From assembly GCF_002812045.1 (NCBI RefSeq), contig NZ_NPEG01000001.1:186001-250000 (forward strand): 64,000 bases of DNA, written 5' to 3'. The translations under genes were made by a program, and so were the position numbers. The DNA comes from Leptospira haakeii. GTDB lineage: Bacteria > Spirochaetota > Leptospiria > Leptospirales > Leptospiraceae. Positions 43,424 to 53,591 of this stretch are shown piece by piece (the stretch's first letter is position 1; every line of letters starts with the position of its first letter). The notes beneath the pieces were generated by a model. That model made no database searches. It saw only the letters and a list, made by a program, of their open reading frames with translations, and was not told the DNA's origin.

Positions 43424-46186
43424 TTAATGCGCCTCGTCCCAGTTTTGTCCGAATTTTCCTTCTACCTTGATTGGAACATCAAGAGGAAGGGCATCTTCCA
43501 TCAGTCTTTTGCAAACTTTTAGGAACTCATCCTTCTCCGATTTATATACTTCGAATACCAATTCGTCATGTACTTGGAGTAGAAGTTTGGATTTCCATTT
43601 TCTTTTTTCTATCTCGTCTTGGATCTGGATCATCGCGATCTTGATCATGTCGGCGCAGGTTCCTTGGATAGGAGTGTTGATTGCTACCCTTTTGGCTCCT
43701 TCTTTTGCCTGGCGATGCGTGGAATTGATATCCGGAACAGGTCTTCTTCTTCCTTTCATGGTTTCTACATAACCTTTCTCTTCGCAGAAGGCGACTGTAT
43801 CGTCCATATACTTTTGGACACCAGGATACTGGGTTAGATATCTATCTATAAAACTTTTTGCTTCGTCTCTCGGAATTCTAAGATTACGACTAAGCCCATA
43901 AGGAGTGACTCCATATATTACAGAAAAGTTAACTACTTTTGCCTTATCCCTCATCTCGGGACTAACCAGATCTTCGGAAACTCCGTAGATGGCAGCGGCA
44001 GTTCTTTTATGGATATCGATGCCTTTTTTGTAGGCGTCCATCATTGCAGGATCTTTTGAGATATGTGCCATGATCCTAAGTTCTATCTGGGAATAGTCCA
44101 AACTTAAGATCTCAAAATCCTTATGACCTGAGATAAAACCTTTTCGTATCAATCTTCCTTCTTTCTCACGGATCGGAATATTTTGTAAGTTCGGATCCGT
44201 AGAAGAAAGTCTTCCAGTCGCAGCTATAGTCATATTATAGCTGGTGTGAATTCTTCCGTCTTTAGGAGAAGCCATACTAGGAAGTGTATCCACATAAGTA
44301 GAGATCAATTTTGTATATTTTCTATAATCCAAAAGTTTTTCAATGATCGGATGTTCTCCTAATAATTCTTCCAAAACTTCGTGGTCAGTGGAGTAACCTG
44401 TCTGGGTCTTTTTAACAACCCTAAGCTGTAATTCATCGAATAGGATTTTTTGGAGTTCTTTTGTAGAAGCAATATTGAATTCTTTTCCCGCAGCTCTGTA
44501 GATCCCTTTTTCCAGATCCTTTACTTCTCTTTGAAAATCTTTGGAAAGTTCTGCAAAATATTTCGAATCTACTGAGATCCCGGCTTTCTCCATTTGAGTT
44601 AAAACCGGAATCAAAGGTAAATCGATATCCTTGAATACATTCTCCAAACCGGATTGTTTCAAAGATTTACGAAGTACATTATATAATCTTAATGTAATAT
44701 CCGCGTCTTCCGCTGCATATTCCGCAACCTTGTCCAGCTCCACTTCCCAAAGATTTTTTTTGTTCTTACCTGTTCCTACAAGTTCGGCATAAGTGATCGT
44801 TTTATAATTCAGAAGATCTTCTGCAAGATCATCCATATTAAATCTGCGGCTTTCAGGTGCCAAAATATAAGCCACGATCATCGTATCAAAAACGATATTT
44901 GTGACCTCAAATCCGTGGTTTTGTAAAACGATCAGATCATACTTAATATTCTGACCTACTTTGGGAATATTCGGATCTGCTAATATAGGTCCTAATATTT
45001 CACGAACTTGGTCCAAAGGAAGAAGTTGTTCCTTATTCGTAAACAAGCCCTCTTGTGTATGAGAAACCGGAATATAAAAACCTGTTCCTTCCTGGTTACA
45101 CAAAGAAATCCCTAAAAGTTCCGCATCAAAAGCGTATTGGGAAGTGGTTTCCGTATCTACGGAAAGGATAGGGGATTTTTTCCAAGCTCTTGCGAGTTTG
45201 GTTAATTCTTCTATACTCTCTACTCGTTTATAAATTCCTTTCTTAGCAGTAGGACCTTTTACGGAACCTGCGGTTGATTCTTCCGGTTCATCTTTAGGAG
45301 GTTCTTTTCCTACAGACTTCGCCAAGTCGCGTGATAGAACATTATATCCTTGATTCTTTAGATATTTGATCCCTTCGTCAGAAGCGTAATCAGGAAGTTT
45401 AAGATCATCATCCTTAATACCAAGATCCAAATCTCTTTTGATCGTGGCTAATTGTCTGGACATGAACGCATTGTCTTTATGCTCTATAAGTTTGTTCTTT
45501 AAGCCCGGATTTTTGATCTTTTCTATATTTTTATAGATCCCTTCCAAGTTTTTATATTCTTGGATCAGCTTAGTAGCACCTTTCTCACCAATTCCTTTTA
45601 CTCCAGGAATATTATCAGAAGTATCTCCAACTATCCCCATATAATCGGGGATCTGCTTTACATCCACACCTAATTCTTCTTTTACCCAAGAAGAATCAAT
45701 TTCCACAAATTCGGTGACTCCCTTTTTACCACGGAGCATTTTAATATTCTTTTTTTCTAATAATTGGTATAAGTCCTTATCCCCAGAGAAAATCAGGATC
45801 TCTTTTGCAGAAGATTTATAATTTTCCGCAAGAGTCCCGATGATATCGTCTGCCTCATGTTTTTCTATCTTTAAGATCCTAAAACCTAAAACCTTCAGAG
45901 TTTCCATAATCTCATTCAACTGAGGGCGAAGATCTTCCGGCATAGGTTTACGATTTGCCTTATATTCTGCGAATGTTGCCCCTCTTTCCAAGGGCCCGCC
46001 AGGATCGAATGTCATTGCTACGTGAGTAGGTGCATAATCTTCGAAAAGTTTGAATAACATCCTGAAAAATCCAAAGACCGCACCACTCGGTTGTCCTGTT
46101 TTTGAATTTTTCAAATTGGAAGCCGCAAAAGCATAATATGCCCTGAATGCAAATGCGTGACCGTCTACTATGAGTAATTTTTTCAT
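43424..46186 (-). CDS. polA: DNA polymerase I
   Basis: Replication and repair polymerase. The 920 residues have all three domains: 5'-nuclease ([46 protein letters not shown]), 3'-5' proofreading exonuclease with its acidic residues intact ([33 protein letters not shown]), and the polymerase ([16 protein letters not shown] with motif [16 protein letters not shown] for the O-helix, and [12 protein letters not shown] for motif C). Length equals E. coli Pol I. It overlaps the upstream glycosyltransferase gene by 4 bases and is translationally coupled to it. Confidence 0.97.
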   Translation of the reverse strand: MKKLLIVDGHAFAFRAYYAFAASNLKNSKTGQPSGAVFGFFRMLFKLFEDYAPTHVAMTFDPGGPLERGATFAEYKANRKPMPEDLRPQLNEIMETLKVLGFRILKIEKHEADDIIGTLAENYKSSAKEILIFSGDKDLYQLLEKKNIKMLRGKKGVTEFVEIDSSWVKEELGVDVKQIPDYMGIVGDTSDNIPGVKGIGEKGATKLIQEYKNLEGIYKNIEKIKNPGLKNKLIEHKDNAFMSRQLATIKRDLDLGIKDDDLKLPDYASDEGIKYLKNQGYNVLSRDLAKSVGKEPPKDEPEESTAGSVKGPTAKKGIYKRVESIEELTKLARAWKKSPILSVDTETTSQYAFDAELLGISLCNQEGTGFYIPVSHTQEGLFTNKEQLLPLDQVREILGPILADPNIPKVGQNIKYDLIVLQNHGFEVTNIVFDTMIVAYILAPESRRFNMDDLAEDLLNYKTITYAELVGTGKNKKNLWEVELDKVAEYAAEDADITLRLYNVLRKSLKQSGLENVFKDIDLPLIPVLTQMEKAGISVDSKYFAELSKDFQREVKDLEKGIYRAAGKEFNIASTKELQKILFDELQLRVVKKTQTGYSTDHEVLEELLGEHPIIEKLLDYRKYTKLISTYVDTLPSMASPKDGRIHTSYNMTIAATGRLSSTDPNLQNIPIREKEGRLIRKGFISGHKDFEILSLDYSQIELRIMAHISKDPAMMDAYKKGIDIHKRTAAAIYGVSEDLVSPEMRDKAKVVNFSVIYGVTPYGLSRNLRIPRDEAKSFIDRYLTQYPGVQKYMDDTVAFCEEKGYVETMKGRRRPVPDINSTHRQAKEGAKRVAINTPIQGTCADMIKIAMIQIQDEIEKRKWKSKLLLQVHDELVFEVYKSEKDEFLKVCKRLMEDALPLDVPIKVEGKFGQNWDEAH

Positions 46187-47385
46187 GCTGCTTCCCCGGA
46201 TTTCCCTTTCGAGTTAGAGTAGATCTCTTCACCCAATAAACTATAATACGCTAACTCGGTTTTCTTGATGGTATTTTTAACAGAGAACCTTTTTACGGAT
46301 TCTTTGTTAAATGTACCCATAGATTTTCGAACTTTAGGATCTTCTAATAGAGTTTTATAAGAAGAAGCAAGGGATATAGCATCGCCTACATCGGAAACGA
46401 ACGCTCCTTTACCTTCGGTAAGCATTTCCGCGATACCACCGCCGTTTGTGGCAACGATCGGCAATCCGGATGCCATCGCGTCTAATACGGAAGTTCCGAG
46501 TCCTTCTTCTTTTGAGGTTAATGTGAAGATATCGAATAAGGAAAGAAGCTCGAGGATATCAGTCCTAAACCCTGTAAAGATCACTTTATCCAAAAGTTTT
46601 TTTTCGGAAGCGGTGCGTTCTAATTCTTTTCTAAGTTCACCTTCCCCCACTATCAGGACCTTATACTTTTTATCCGTTTCTACCTTAGATAAAGCATCGA
46701 GTAATGTCTTTTGGTCCTTATGATCGACTAACGCGGCAATATTTCCGATGATCAGTTCATCTTTAGAAAGATTGAATTCCTTTCTGAGATAAGAAGTGTC
46801 ACCTGGTTTTTTAGAAACACCTAAATCGATCCCGCTGTATACCGTCACAACTTTGGCAGGATCTATTCCATCCATGATCAGAATTTCTCGAATACGATTC
46901 GAAACACTTAAGTAAAGATCAACTCTGTCAGAAACATACTTACGTTTACTGAACCAATTCTTTCTAAGCCTAAAATCCACTCTTCTAGAAACTACAAGTT
47001 TCACTTTAGGATGTTTTGCTTTCGCCATCCAAGCGATAGAATGTGCTTTTGCAGTATGAGCATGAATGAGTTTGATCCCTTTGGAAACGATGAGTTCTTG
47101 GAGAGCCTTTACGGAACCAAAGTCCCATTCTCCTTTTAAGGGAAGAGTAACTGTTGGAAGTCCAACATCGTTAGCTCTGGTCTCTAATGCAGAGCCTGGT
47201 TTACAAAGAATGAGCTGAGGGATTTTGTGTTTTTTTAAACCTTCTGCGAGAAGAAAAAGTTGCCTTTCCCCTCCTCTCCAGCCGGTTTCCGTGTCGATAT
47301 GAAGAATCACCCGATCAAATTGGGGTTCTGGCTCGAATTCTGCAAGAGTTCCGCCATTTCTTTTTAGGAAAAAAGTCCTGGACAA
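46183..47385 (-). CDS. Glycosyltransferase, GT4-type
   Basis: About 400 residues. A GT-B fold with N-terminal [51 protein letters not shown], and the C-terminal nucleotide-sugar site [38 protein letters not shown] (E-x7-E motif). It probably adds a sugar during LPS or glycan synthesis in the cytoplasm. The frame starts at a TTG (47385) without a clear ribosome site; a GTG before ILHIDTETG is another choice. Its stop overlaps the polA start, an odd pairing. Divergent from the amidotransferase with 51 bases between starts. Confidence 0.87.
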   Translation of the reverse strand: MSRTFFLKRNGGTLAEFEPEPQFDRVILHIDTETGWRGGERQLFLLAEGLKKHKIPQLILCKPGSALETRANDVGLPTVTLPLKGEWDFGSVKALQELIVSKGIKLIHAHTAKAHSIAWMAKAKHPKVKLVVSRRVDFRLRKNWFSKRKYVSDRVDLYLSVSNRIREILIMDGIDPAKVVTVYSGIDLGVSKKPGDTSYLRKEFNLSKDELIIGNIAALVDHKDQKTLLDALSKVETDKKYKVLIVGEGELRKELERTASEKKLLDKVIFTGFRTDILELLSLFDIFTLTSKEEGLGTSVLDAMASGLPIVATNGGGIAEMLTEGKGAFVSDVGDAISLASSYKTLLEDPKVRKSMGTFNKESVKRFSVKNTIKKTELAYYSLLGEEIYSNSKGKSGEAA

Positions 47386-47436
47386 ACAGGATTCGTATTA
47401 GCGACAATTATTCTAATATAACAGAGGGAATCCAGA

Positions 47437-48222
47437 ATGTGCGAACTTTTGGGAATGAGCGCCAATGTTCCTACAGATATATGCTTTAGTTTCACCGGTC
47501 TTGTCCAAAGAGGCGGAAAAACCGGCCCCCATAAAGATGGATGGGGGATCGCATTTTATGAAGGTAAAGGTTGTAGGGTCTTCCAAGATCCTCAGGCAAG
47601 CGCTGATTCACAATTGGCGGAACTGGTCCGCACATTTCCTATCAAAAGTAATTTAGTCATATCACATATCCGAAAGGCAAATCGTGGTAAGGTGGATCTG
47701 AAAAATACACATCCATTCGTCCGGGAACTTTGGGGTTATTATTGGACATTCGCTCATAATGGACAATTGAAAGGGGTGAAGAAGGAACCCTTAAAAGATT
47801 TTACACCTGTTGGGACGACTGATAGCGAGTATGCTTTTTGTTGGGTACTTTCAGAATTAAAGAAGAAGTTTAAGATCAGACCTAAAAACGAAACTCTTCT
47901 CTCCCAAGAAATCCGAAAACTATTATCCAAACTCGGAAAAAAGGGAGTTTCGAATATCCTAATTTCGGATTCTAAATACTTATACGCATATTGTTCTACA
48001 AAGCTAGTATATATCACAAGACATGCTCCATTTGGAGAAGCCAAACTTATAGACGCTGATCTGAGCATAGATTTTAGTAAACATACAAATCCGAAAGATA
48101 TAGTTACTGTTTTAGCCACAAGCCCTTTGACCCAAAACGAAATTTGGACACAGTTTTTACCTGGAGAATTTCAGGTATGGAAAGAAGGAAAACAATGGCA
48201 AAGATTTTCTCCTGAAAAATAA
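47437..48222 (+). CDS. Class II glutamine amidotransferase (YafJ/EgtC type)
   Basis: Releases ammonia from glutamine or hydrolyses a gamma-glutamyl bond. 261 residues. The N-terminal Cys2 is the nucleophile after removal of Met ([12 protein letters not shown]). Other markers: [46 protein letters not shown], and [15 protein letters not shown] GATase_6 protein without a synthase domain; the acceptor is unknown. AGAGGG is seven bases before the ATG. First of three closely spaced genes; the membrane protein follows by 24 bases. Confidence 0.9.
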   Translation: MCELLGMSANVPTDICFSFTGLVQRGGKTGPHKDGWGIAFYEGKGCRVFQDPQASADSQLAELVRTFPIKSNLVISHIRKANRGKVDLKNTHPFVRELWGYYWTFAHNGQLKGVKKEPLKDFTPVGTTDSEYAFCWVLSELKKKFKIRPKNETLLSQEIRKLLSKLGKKGVSNILISDSKYLYAYCSTKLVYITRHAPFGEAKLIDADLSIDFSKHTNPKDIVTVLATSPLTQNEIWTQFLPGEFQVWKEGKQWQRFSPEK

Positions 48223-48246
48223 AATAGGTCTGCCTACTATCTTTTT

Positions 48247-48687
48247 ATGAACCCTTTTGGGAAATTTCCGAATTATCTAAAAATTTTAGGGATCTTTCTC
48301 TTATCCTATACGTTGATCACGAATTATTTATGGAGAGAACCGGATAATTATTTTTGGATCTGCCATGTTTCTGCATTTTTAGTCTCAGGAAGTTTGATTT
48401 TCGGATTTCGAAAAGGAATTCGCGTCGGAGGGCTCTGGCTCATACTCGGAACCATTCTTTGGCTTTCCGATGAAGTTTTAAACGATTATCCTCTGGACAA
48501 ACTTTCTTATTTTACACATTCATTATATGCATTAATTTCGATATATTGCTTTCGAAGAATAGGATTATTTCCGTTTCCATGGGACCTACTATTTTCGAAT
48601 TACCTTCATTTTCAGATTTTTATGAATCTTTTCATTCTAGGAGTTCTTTTTTTATGCTCCTATATATCGAATAAATTCTATGCCTGA
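48247..48687 (+). CDS. Membrane protein of four or five helices
   Basis: 146 residues, mostly hydrophobic: helices near 12-25, 38-50, 58-75, 86-100 and 122-142, joined by short loops with Trp and Tyr. No family recognised. It overlaps the downstream CULT gene by 8 bases and follows the amidotransferase by 24, so all three are probably made together. The small charged loops give no hint of transport or catalysis. Confidence 0.7.
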   Translation: MNPFGKFPNYLKILGIFLLSYTLITNYLWREPDNYFWICHVSAFLVSGSLIFGFRKGIRVGGLWLILGTILWLSDEVLNDYPLDKLSYFTHSLYALISIYCFRRIGLFPFPWDLLFSNYLHFQIFMNLFILGVLFLCSYISNKFYA

Positions 48688-49039
48688 CATTTTCCAAGAC
48701 CCAAAAAAACTCGAATCTGGGATCGAAAACGAAAATTGGAAGTTATGCACTTCTTGTGGAGAAAAGATCACAAAAGAAGAATGGAAAACTTCCGTGGATG
48801 GTGCATACATTCACAATTTTATCAATCCTCTTGGAATAGAATTCAGAATTCTTACATTCTCAGAGGCGATCGGAATTGCTTGGCAAAAAGATTCGTATAC
48901 AGAACATACTTGGTTTCCAGGTTTTTCTTGGAGAATAGGATCATGCTCAGCTTGCGGTTCTCATTTAGGCTGGAATTTTGAATCTGTTTCTGGCTCCGAC
49001 TCTTTCTTAGGTTTAATCCTCGGACAAATTACTTCTTAA
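48680..49039 (+). CDS. Cereblon-like CULT-domain protein
   Basis: 119 residues that consist of one CULT domain, the drug- and cyclic-imide-binding part of eukaryotic cereblon. Zinc ligands are C23-x2-C26 and C89-x2-C92. The aromatic cage is W78, W84 and W98 with His76, in EHTWFPGFSW and GSHLGWNF; the spacings (H to W 2, W to W 6, W to W 14, W84 to C89 5) equal human H378, W380, W386, W400 and C391. The N-terminal Lon-like part of cereblon is absent. Bacterial single-domain CULT proteins are known, but their ligands, perhaps C-terminal cyclic imides of damaged proteins or uridine-like molecules, are unsettled. Confidence 0.88.
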   Translation: MPDIFQDPKKLESGIENENWKLCTSCGEKITKEEWKTSVDGAYIHNFINPLGIEFRILTFSEAIGIAWQKDSYTEHTWFPGFSWRIGSCSACGSHLGWNFESVSGSDSFLGLILGQITS

Positions 49040-49133
49040 TTCTAATTTTATAATATTCAACCGAGTAAAATCGACTTGAAACGGAAGGAACTGGCCTCAG
49101 CTTATACACAAATTTCCTGTAAGTTTCCTTTTT

Positions 49134-49352
49134 ATGATTACCCAAAGAAAGTTCTTATTCATATCGATTCTACTCTTATCTTCTATACAATCGGAAGCTA
49201 AATCCGCCGACCCTTGTAAATTGGAAAAAACTTCCTTATGTACAGAGGCAAATACCCCTTTCCTGATGATGGAATGTCTCAAACAGGATACTTCTAGACT
49301 TTCTGACGAATGTAAAAAAGTTTTAGCCGACTTTTACGAAAGAATGAAATAA
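49134..49352 (+). CDS. Small exported cysteine-rich protein
   Basis: 72 residues: signal MITQRKFLFISILLLSSIQSEA then a short mature domain with four cysteines, including MECLKQDTSRLSDECKKVLADF. That segment fits the Cys-rich GLG1-type repeat (C-L-x7-L-S-x2-C-x3-L) found in bacterial and eukaryotic exported proteins. Probably periplasmic, with two disulphides. It stands apart from the CULT operon by 94 bases and is convergent with the gene at 49362. Confidence 0.65.
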   Translation: MITQRKFLFISILLLSSIQSEAKSADPCKLEKTSLCTEANTPFLMMECLKQDTSRLSDECKKVLADFYERMK

Positions 49353-49361
49353 GGAAGAAAT

Positions 49362-49943
49362 CTAAAAATTAAATCTATATCTTAAATCCATTCCAAATGT
49401 ATCCCTAACTTGGTCTCTGGCATCCGATTGTGCGTACGTTCGAATATTCAGATCGAATCCTGAAGTGTTATCTTCTTCCTCCCATTTGATACCTCTCCAA
49501 TACGTATAAGCCAATTGAAAAATATACTTTGCGCCTAAAAGAGCGAGTCTGAGATCATTTCTACTACGAACTCCTTCCAGATCATCTTGTTTGCTATGTT
49601 GGTAATTTGCTAAAAAGGTAATCATTCCCGGATCGGGCTGAGGATAAAAATTAGAATACAAAATAAATAGATTTCTAGAGTTTTCGAATTCTTGTTTTCT
49701 TTCGACTTCTTCCTTATGTCCTTTCAATTCAGAAAGAACTAAGATAGAAGTGACTATCATCGTAAATCTTGCTTTTCTGTATTCTTTTGCATGAAGAAGT
49801 CCCCAACCTGGAAGAACGGCGCTTCTCCAGACCAAGTCCCAACGAGATCTATCTTTCGTTTCAGGAGAAACAGTTACCTGTTCTTGAGAATGAATGGATA
49901 TAAGTCCAAAGAAGAATATACAAAATAAAAAGAATTTTTTCAC
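49362..49943 (-). CDS. Exported protein, DUF5683-like
   Basis: 193 residues from a GTG at 49943, chosen because AGGAAG lies seven bases upstream and it yields a clean signal peptide (KKFFLFCIFFFGLISIHS). The segment WRSAVLPGWGLLHAKEYRKARFTMIV is the hallmark of DUF5683-type membrane proteins (S-x-x-L-P-G-W-G), with one following helix. The C-terminal end alternates to finish in Phe (GMDLRYRFNF), typical of an outer-membrane-directed protein. Function unknown. Confidence 0.65.
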   Translation of the reverse strand: MKKFFLFCIFFFGLISIHSQEQVTVSPETKDRSRWDLVWRSAVLPGWGLLHAKEYRKARFTMIVTSILVLSELKGHKEEVERKQEFENSRNLFILYSNFYPQPDPGMITFLANYQHSKQDDLEGVRSRNDLRLALLGAKYIFQLAYTYWRGIKWEEEDNTSGFDLNIRTYAQSDARDQVRDTFGMDLRYRFNF

Positions 49944-50077
49944 CCAAGTCTTCCTTTTAGGAATAATACACAAAGTGGAACTTTACGGTCACGAAAAAAA
50001 GGAACCTAAGAAAATTATAGTATTTCGAATACTTGGTTGCCATAAGTGAGCAAGCCCGTTAATTCTACAGACTATCT

Positions 50078-50464
50078 ATGAATAAAATCTCATCCATTTT
50101 ACTATTCACTTTTTTAACTTTGAGTTCTAGTTTTGTTTTCGGAGCAGAGCCCGAAGACGAGATCAAATCATTGGTCTCTTCCTTAGATTCTTGCAAAGGT
50201 TGTGTTTTTATACGGAACGGTTCGGAACATAAGCTGGATGAGGCAAAGGCACACTTGCTTAAAAAGTATGATGCGGCCAAAAGTAAAATAAGCAGCACCG
50301 AAGATTTTATCAAAGGATTAGCAAGCAAGTCTTCTATCACAGGGACTCCGTACAAGATCAAATTCCCTGACGGAAAGGAAGTAGAATCCGAAAAATGGCT
50401 GACTGAAAAACTAATTGAACTTCGCAATCCTCCGCCTGCAACCAAACCAAAAAAGAAAAAATAA
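50078..50464 (+). CDS. Exported protein, DUF5329 family
   Basis: 128 residues: signal MNKISSILLFTFLTLSSSFVFGA, then EDEIKSLVSSLDSCKGCVFIRNGSEHKLDEAKAHLLKKY, a stretch I recognise as DUF5329 (ion of the form I-R-N-G, A-x2-H-L-x2-K-Y), ending with STEDFIKGLASKSSITGTPYKI and WLTEKL. Two cysteines (SCKGC) could form a disulphide. The C-terminus ends in a Lys-rich tail. Function unknown; periplasmic. Confidence 0.75.
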   Translation: MNKISSILLFTFLTLSSSFVFGAEPEDEIKSLVSSLDSCKGCVFIRNGSEHKLDEAKAHLLKKYDAAKSKISSTEDFIKGLASKSSITGTPYKIKFPDGKEVESEKWLTEKLIELRNPPPATKPKKKK

Positions 50465-50539
50465 ACGATCTAAGCGAAAAATCACCTCAATTCGGCAGTT
50501 ATTCTAGGTTGGTAGCGTCGAATTGAGTTAGAGAGTTTT

Positions 50540-51601
50540 ATGCGAAAGTATTTATATCTTATTCCGGTTTCTTTTCTATTTGCCTGCCCACCTCCACCTA
50601 GCGAAGATCCACTTTCTTCTCTAATGTCTACATTAGCATTATCGAATATGCCAGTTCCATCGGAATTCACAGTCGTAGATTCAGCTAAGCAGGCTCAATT
50701 AGACGCTGTAGAAGCTACCGCAACAAAGAACTCCACCTGTACCAAACTAGGCGCTTTCTATTGGGAGATTGGAGATGTAAACGGTGCTTACGGGTATTCT
50801 TCCGTAAACGGTTCCGTGAATGGTTCAACGGTTCTTTTGATTGCTTCCGCATCCAAATGGATCTGGGGAGCTTATGTTTTGGAGAAGGTTGGCACTCCAA
50901 CAACAATAGAACAATCTTATCTTAGGATGAGATCCGGTTACGATAATCTGGATGATAATAAATGTAATCTAGCTCTTACGGTAAATGCATGTTTCACGAA
51001 TGGCCCGGGAAGAGATGGAACAAATAATAATAACTATTATAATTCAGGTGATCTAAATTATTTTTATTATAATGGGGCGCATTTCCAAGCTTATGCTGCT
51101 TTGAATCCAAGTGGCTTAACTCCTGCACTTACAAATTATACCCGTGCACAACTTGCAACAGAGATAGGAAACACTTTATTCGGAGGATCCAATCCCGGAA
51201 TAGATTATGCAGTTCCTCAACCTGCGGGGGGAGTTAGGACTTCTGCTTCTATTTATGCTCAGTTCTTAAGAAGAATATTAAATTCTAATCTAACGATCCG
51301 AACTTATTTGGGAGCGGATCTTGTGCCTACATTACCTTCTGTACACCCGACCCAAGCAAAGTATTCACCTTTTATTTTGGAAGATGTACATTATTCTTAC
51401 GGACATTGGGTAGAAGATTCTTCCGGAAATGATTCTGCATACAGTAGCCCAGGAAAATTCGGATTTTATCCTTGGATAGATCCTACTGTTACTACTTATG
51501 GAATAATCGCCAGATATTCCACATCCGGTTTAGCTTATGCAGAATCGGTCTATTGTGGAAGGCTTTTAAGAAAAGCATTCGCTACCGGAATAGAACAATA
51601 A
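50540..51601 (+). CDS. Serine beta-lactamase-like lipoprotein
   Basis: 353 residues. Lipoprotein signal MRKYLYLIPVSFLFAC with Cys16. The SxxK pair appears as S103-AS-K106 in LLIASASKWIWGAYVL, and YYNGAHFQAY could be the YxN of the class C / DD-peptidase fold. A third box is not plain; YGHWVED near residue 295 may take that place. So it looks like a secreted serine hydrolase with penicillin-binding fold, role unknown. The middle part is rich in Asn, Tyr and Gly. It is transcribed alone, 75 bases after the DUF5329 gene. Confidence 0.65.
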   Translation: MRKYLYLIPVSFLFACPPPPSEDPLSSLMSTLALSNMPVPSEFTVVDSAKQAQLDAVEATATKNSTCTKLGAFYWEIGDVNGAYGYSSVNGSVNGSTVLLIASASKWIWGAYVLEKVGTPTTIEQSYLRMRSGYDNLDDNKCNLALTVNACFTNGPGRDGTNNNNYYNSGDLNYFYYNGAHFQAYAALNPSGLTPALTNYTRAQLATEIGNTLFGGSNPGIDYAVPQPAGGVRTSASIYAQFLRRILNSNLTIRTYLGADLVPTLPSVHPTQAKYSPFILEDVHYSYGHWVEDSSGNDSAYSSPGKFGFYPWIDPTVTTYGIIARYSTSGLAYAESVYCGRLLRKAFATGIEQ

Positions 51602-51686
51602 TCTAAACTTCGGTCCAATCCCTGTAACGAAAAAGTAATGCTCTCTTCATGGAGTAGATACAAAAATTTAAGATGATCAAAAGTCG

Positions 51687-52922
51687 ATGCTTCCATCGAC
51701 ATATATCAGTTCTTACCCTAAAGCAGGTCCCTTTCGAATTTTAGTGGTGACCGAAACATTTCCTCCTGAGATCAACGGAGTCGCCAAGACGCTTCATAGA
51801 ATGTTGGGCGATCTTTTACAAAGAGGTCACGAGATCATTCTGGTCCGTCCAAAACAAGGCCATAATGATTATGCAACAGCTAACAATAACTACAGAGAAG
51901 TACTTGTAAGAGGGGCAAAAATCCCTTTATACGAAGATCTAAGATTCGGATTTCCCGAAAAATACCTTCTCCGCAGATTAATCGAATTAGAAAAACCTGA
52001 TATAGTGCATGTGGTCACGGAAGGGCCACTCGGCTGGTCGGCAGTAAGAGCGGCGCGACATGTTGGAATTCCGATCATCAGCGATTTTAGAACAAACTTC
52101 CATGCATACGCAAAATACTATAAGTTCGGATTCGCAGGAAAACTGGTCCATAATTACTTAAAAGGACTACATAATAGAACACAGATGACATTAGTCCCAA
52201 CTGCTCAGATCAGAGAGCAGTTAACAGAGCAAGGATACACGAATGTGCAAGTGGTTTCCAGAGGAATTGATTCTGATTTATTCCATCCTGCTCGTAGGAA
52301 TTCCAAATTAAAAACAGAATGGGGATTAAAACCTTCCGAACTAGGAGTTCTATACGTAGGAAGATTGGCTCCTGAAAAAAATCTGGATCTATTAGTAAGA
52401 ACCTTCCGTAGACTCCAATCCAGAGTTCCGAATGCAAAATTGATCTTAGTGGGAGACGGGCCTTCCAAAGAAAAACTGCAAAAGGAAAATCCTGATTTTA
52501 TATTCAGAGGAATGAGAAAAGGAAAAGAATTAGCGGAACATTATGCGACCGGAGATCTATTTCTATTCCCAAGCCTAACAGAAACTTTCGGAAACGTAAT
52601 CGTAGAAGCAATGGCATCCGGACTTCCAATCGTAGCTTATAATTACGCGGCCGCGAACCAACATCTTAAGCACGGCAAGTCTGCCCTGCTCTGCGGTTTC
52701 GACAAAGAAGAAGAATTTATAGAACAATCTTGTCTCTTAGCAGAAAATAAAAAACTGGCATCTAGACTTGGCCTTGCTGCAAGAAAGATCGCAGCTTCCT
52801 GCACCTGGGAAGATGTTACCGATTCTTTAGAAATGACTTACTCCAAACTTTCTCTTTCTAAGAAAAAAACTTCGAGATCTAAGAAAGCGATTAAGTTAAA
52901 AGTACAGATGGTTAGGGGTTAG
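51687..52922 (+). CDS. Glycosyltransferase, GT4-type (MgtA/GtfA-like)
   Basis: 411 residues, GT-B fold: ILVVTETFPPEINGVAKTLHRMLGDLLQRGHEI at the N-terminus, PDIVHVVTEGPLGWSAV, IISDFRTNFHAYAKYY, and the donor site [29 protein letters not shown] (E-x7-E). This subgroup transfers mannose or glucose to lipid acceptors (diacylglycerol, phosphatidyl-inositol). A basic tail (KKKTSRSKKAIKLKVQ) may bind the membrane. The ribosome site is weak. Single gene. Confidence 0.88.
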   Translation: MLPSTYISSYPKAGPFRILVVTETFPPEINGVAKTLHRMLGDLLQRGHEIILVRPKQGHNDYATANNNYREVLVRGAKIPLYEDLRFGFPEKYLLRRLIELEKPDIVHVVTEGPLGWSAVRAARHVGIPIISDFRTNFHAYAKYYKFGFAGKLVHNYLKGLHNRTQMTLVPTAQIREQLTEQGYTNVQVVSRGIDSDLFHPARRNSKLKTEWGLKPSELGVLYVGRLAPEKNLDLLVRTFRRLQSRVPNAKLILVGDGPSKEKLQKENPDFIFRGMRKGKELAEHYATGDLFLFPSLTETFGNVIVEAMASGLPIVAYNYAAANQHLKHGKSALLCGFDKEEEFIEQSCLLAENKKLASRLGLAARKIAASCTWEDVTDSLEMTYSKLSLSKKKTSRSKKAIKLKVQMVRG

Positions 52923-52966
52923 AACCTTAAATCTTTTCGGAATTTTTTTGAAGATTCTTTTTTTCG

Positions 52967-52994
52967 CTTGTACTTTCTTCGCCTTTACTATAAT
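52967..52994 (+). promoter_or_regulatory. Likely sigma-70 promoter
   Basis: CTTGTA (52967-52972) and TATAAT (52989-52994) with a 16-base spacer, followed by the small basic gene at 53028. The perfect -10 box makes this the best promoter seen in the window. Confidence 0.55.
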
Positions 52995-53027
52995 GACTGG
53001 CAAATTTAACGGCAAGGAGCAAAGCCT

Positions 53028-53195
53028 ATGCTGAAATTTCCCGGCACTCGTACGGATCATCGAGAAAGAAACCGTCCCTTCGTCACCAGAGAAAAATATC
53101 TCACCTTTCTAAAAATCGCCAATAAGTCTTCTCATTCCAGACAGAGAAGGTTTCGTAATAAAAACAGAGAAAAAAGGCAGACCTTGTCACCATAG
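53028..53195 (+). CDS. Small basic protein, 55 residues
   Basis: Not a known family. The gene has a good ribosome site (AAGGAG, eight bases before ATG) and a promoter just upstream. It begins MLKFPGTRTDHRERNRPF, continues TREKYLTFLKIANKSSHS, and has about one third Arg plus Lys, with no acidic run and no hydrophobic helix. It could bind RNA, DNA or ribosomes. Ends 21 bases before the DoxX-like gene, which may share the transcript. Confidence 0.6.
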   Translation: MLKFPGTRTDHRERNRPFVTREKYLTFLKIANKSSHSRQRRFRNKNREKRQTLSP

Positions 53196-53215
53196 TTGTC
53201 TTATCATGGTTTTCC

Positions 53216-53581
53216 ATGGAAAACCTAGACGCTAAATCTATCAGTCTCTGGATCATGGCGACCATCTATACGATCGCCGGTATTCTTCATTTTGTGATCC
53301 CTAAATTTTATATGAGGATCATGCCACCTTGGATTCCTTATCATAAACTTATGGTCCAACTCAGCGGTATCGCCGAGATCGCTTTGGGACTTGGTCTTTT
53401 CTTTCCTCAAACTAAAGCATTAGCGGCATGGGGTGTGGTGCTTCTTTTGATTGCTGTGTTTCCGGCTAACGTGTATCACTTTCAGTCAAGAACCAGAAAA
53501 GATCCTCCTACCTGGGCTCTACTTCTAAGGCTTCCTTTGCAGTTACTTCTGATTTACTGGGCTTATACTTTTACGTATTAA
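53216..53581 (+). CDS. DoxX-like membrane protein
   Basis: 121 residues with four hydrophobic helices (about 10-25, 45-62, 67-82, 100-118), typical of the DoxX_2 group: AGILHFVIPKFYMRIMPPWIPYH, then LSGIAEIALGLGLFFPQT and NVYHFQSRTRK. The family is linked with thiol or quinone stress but its task is not fixed. The start ATG follows the small basic gene by 21 bases. Confidence 0.82.
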   Translation: MENLDAKSISLWIMATIYTIAGILHFVIPKFYMRIMPPWIPYHKLMVQLSGIAEIALGLGLFFPQTKALAAWGVVLLLIAVFPANVYHFQSRTRKDPPTWALLLRLPLQLLLIYWAYTFTY

Positions 53582-53591
53582 TGAAAAGAAA

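Noticed and set aside
50065..50445. Minus-strand frame of 126 codons opposite the DUF5329 gene
   Set aside because: The plus strand has a signal peptide, ribosome site and family match; the minus frame is its shadow.
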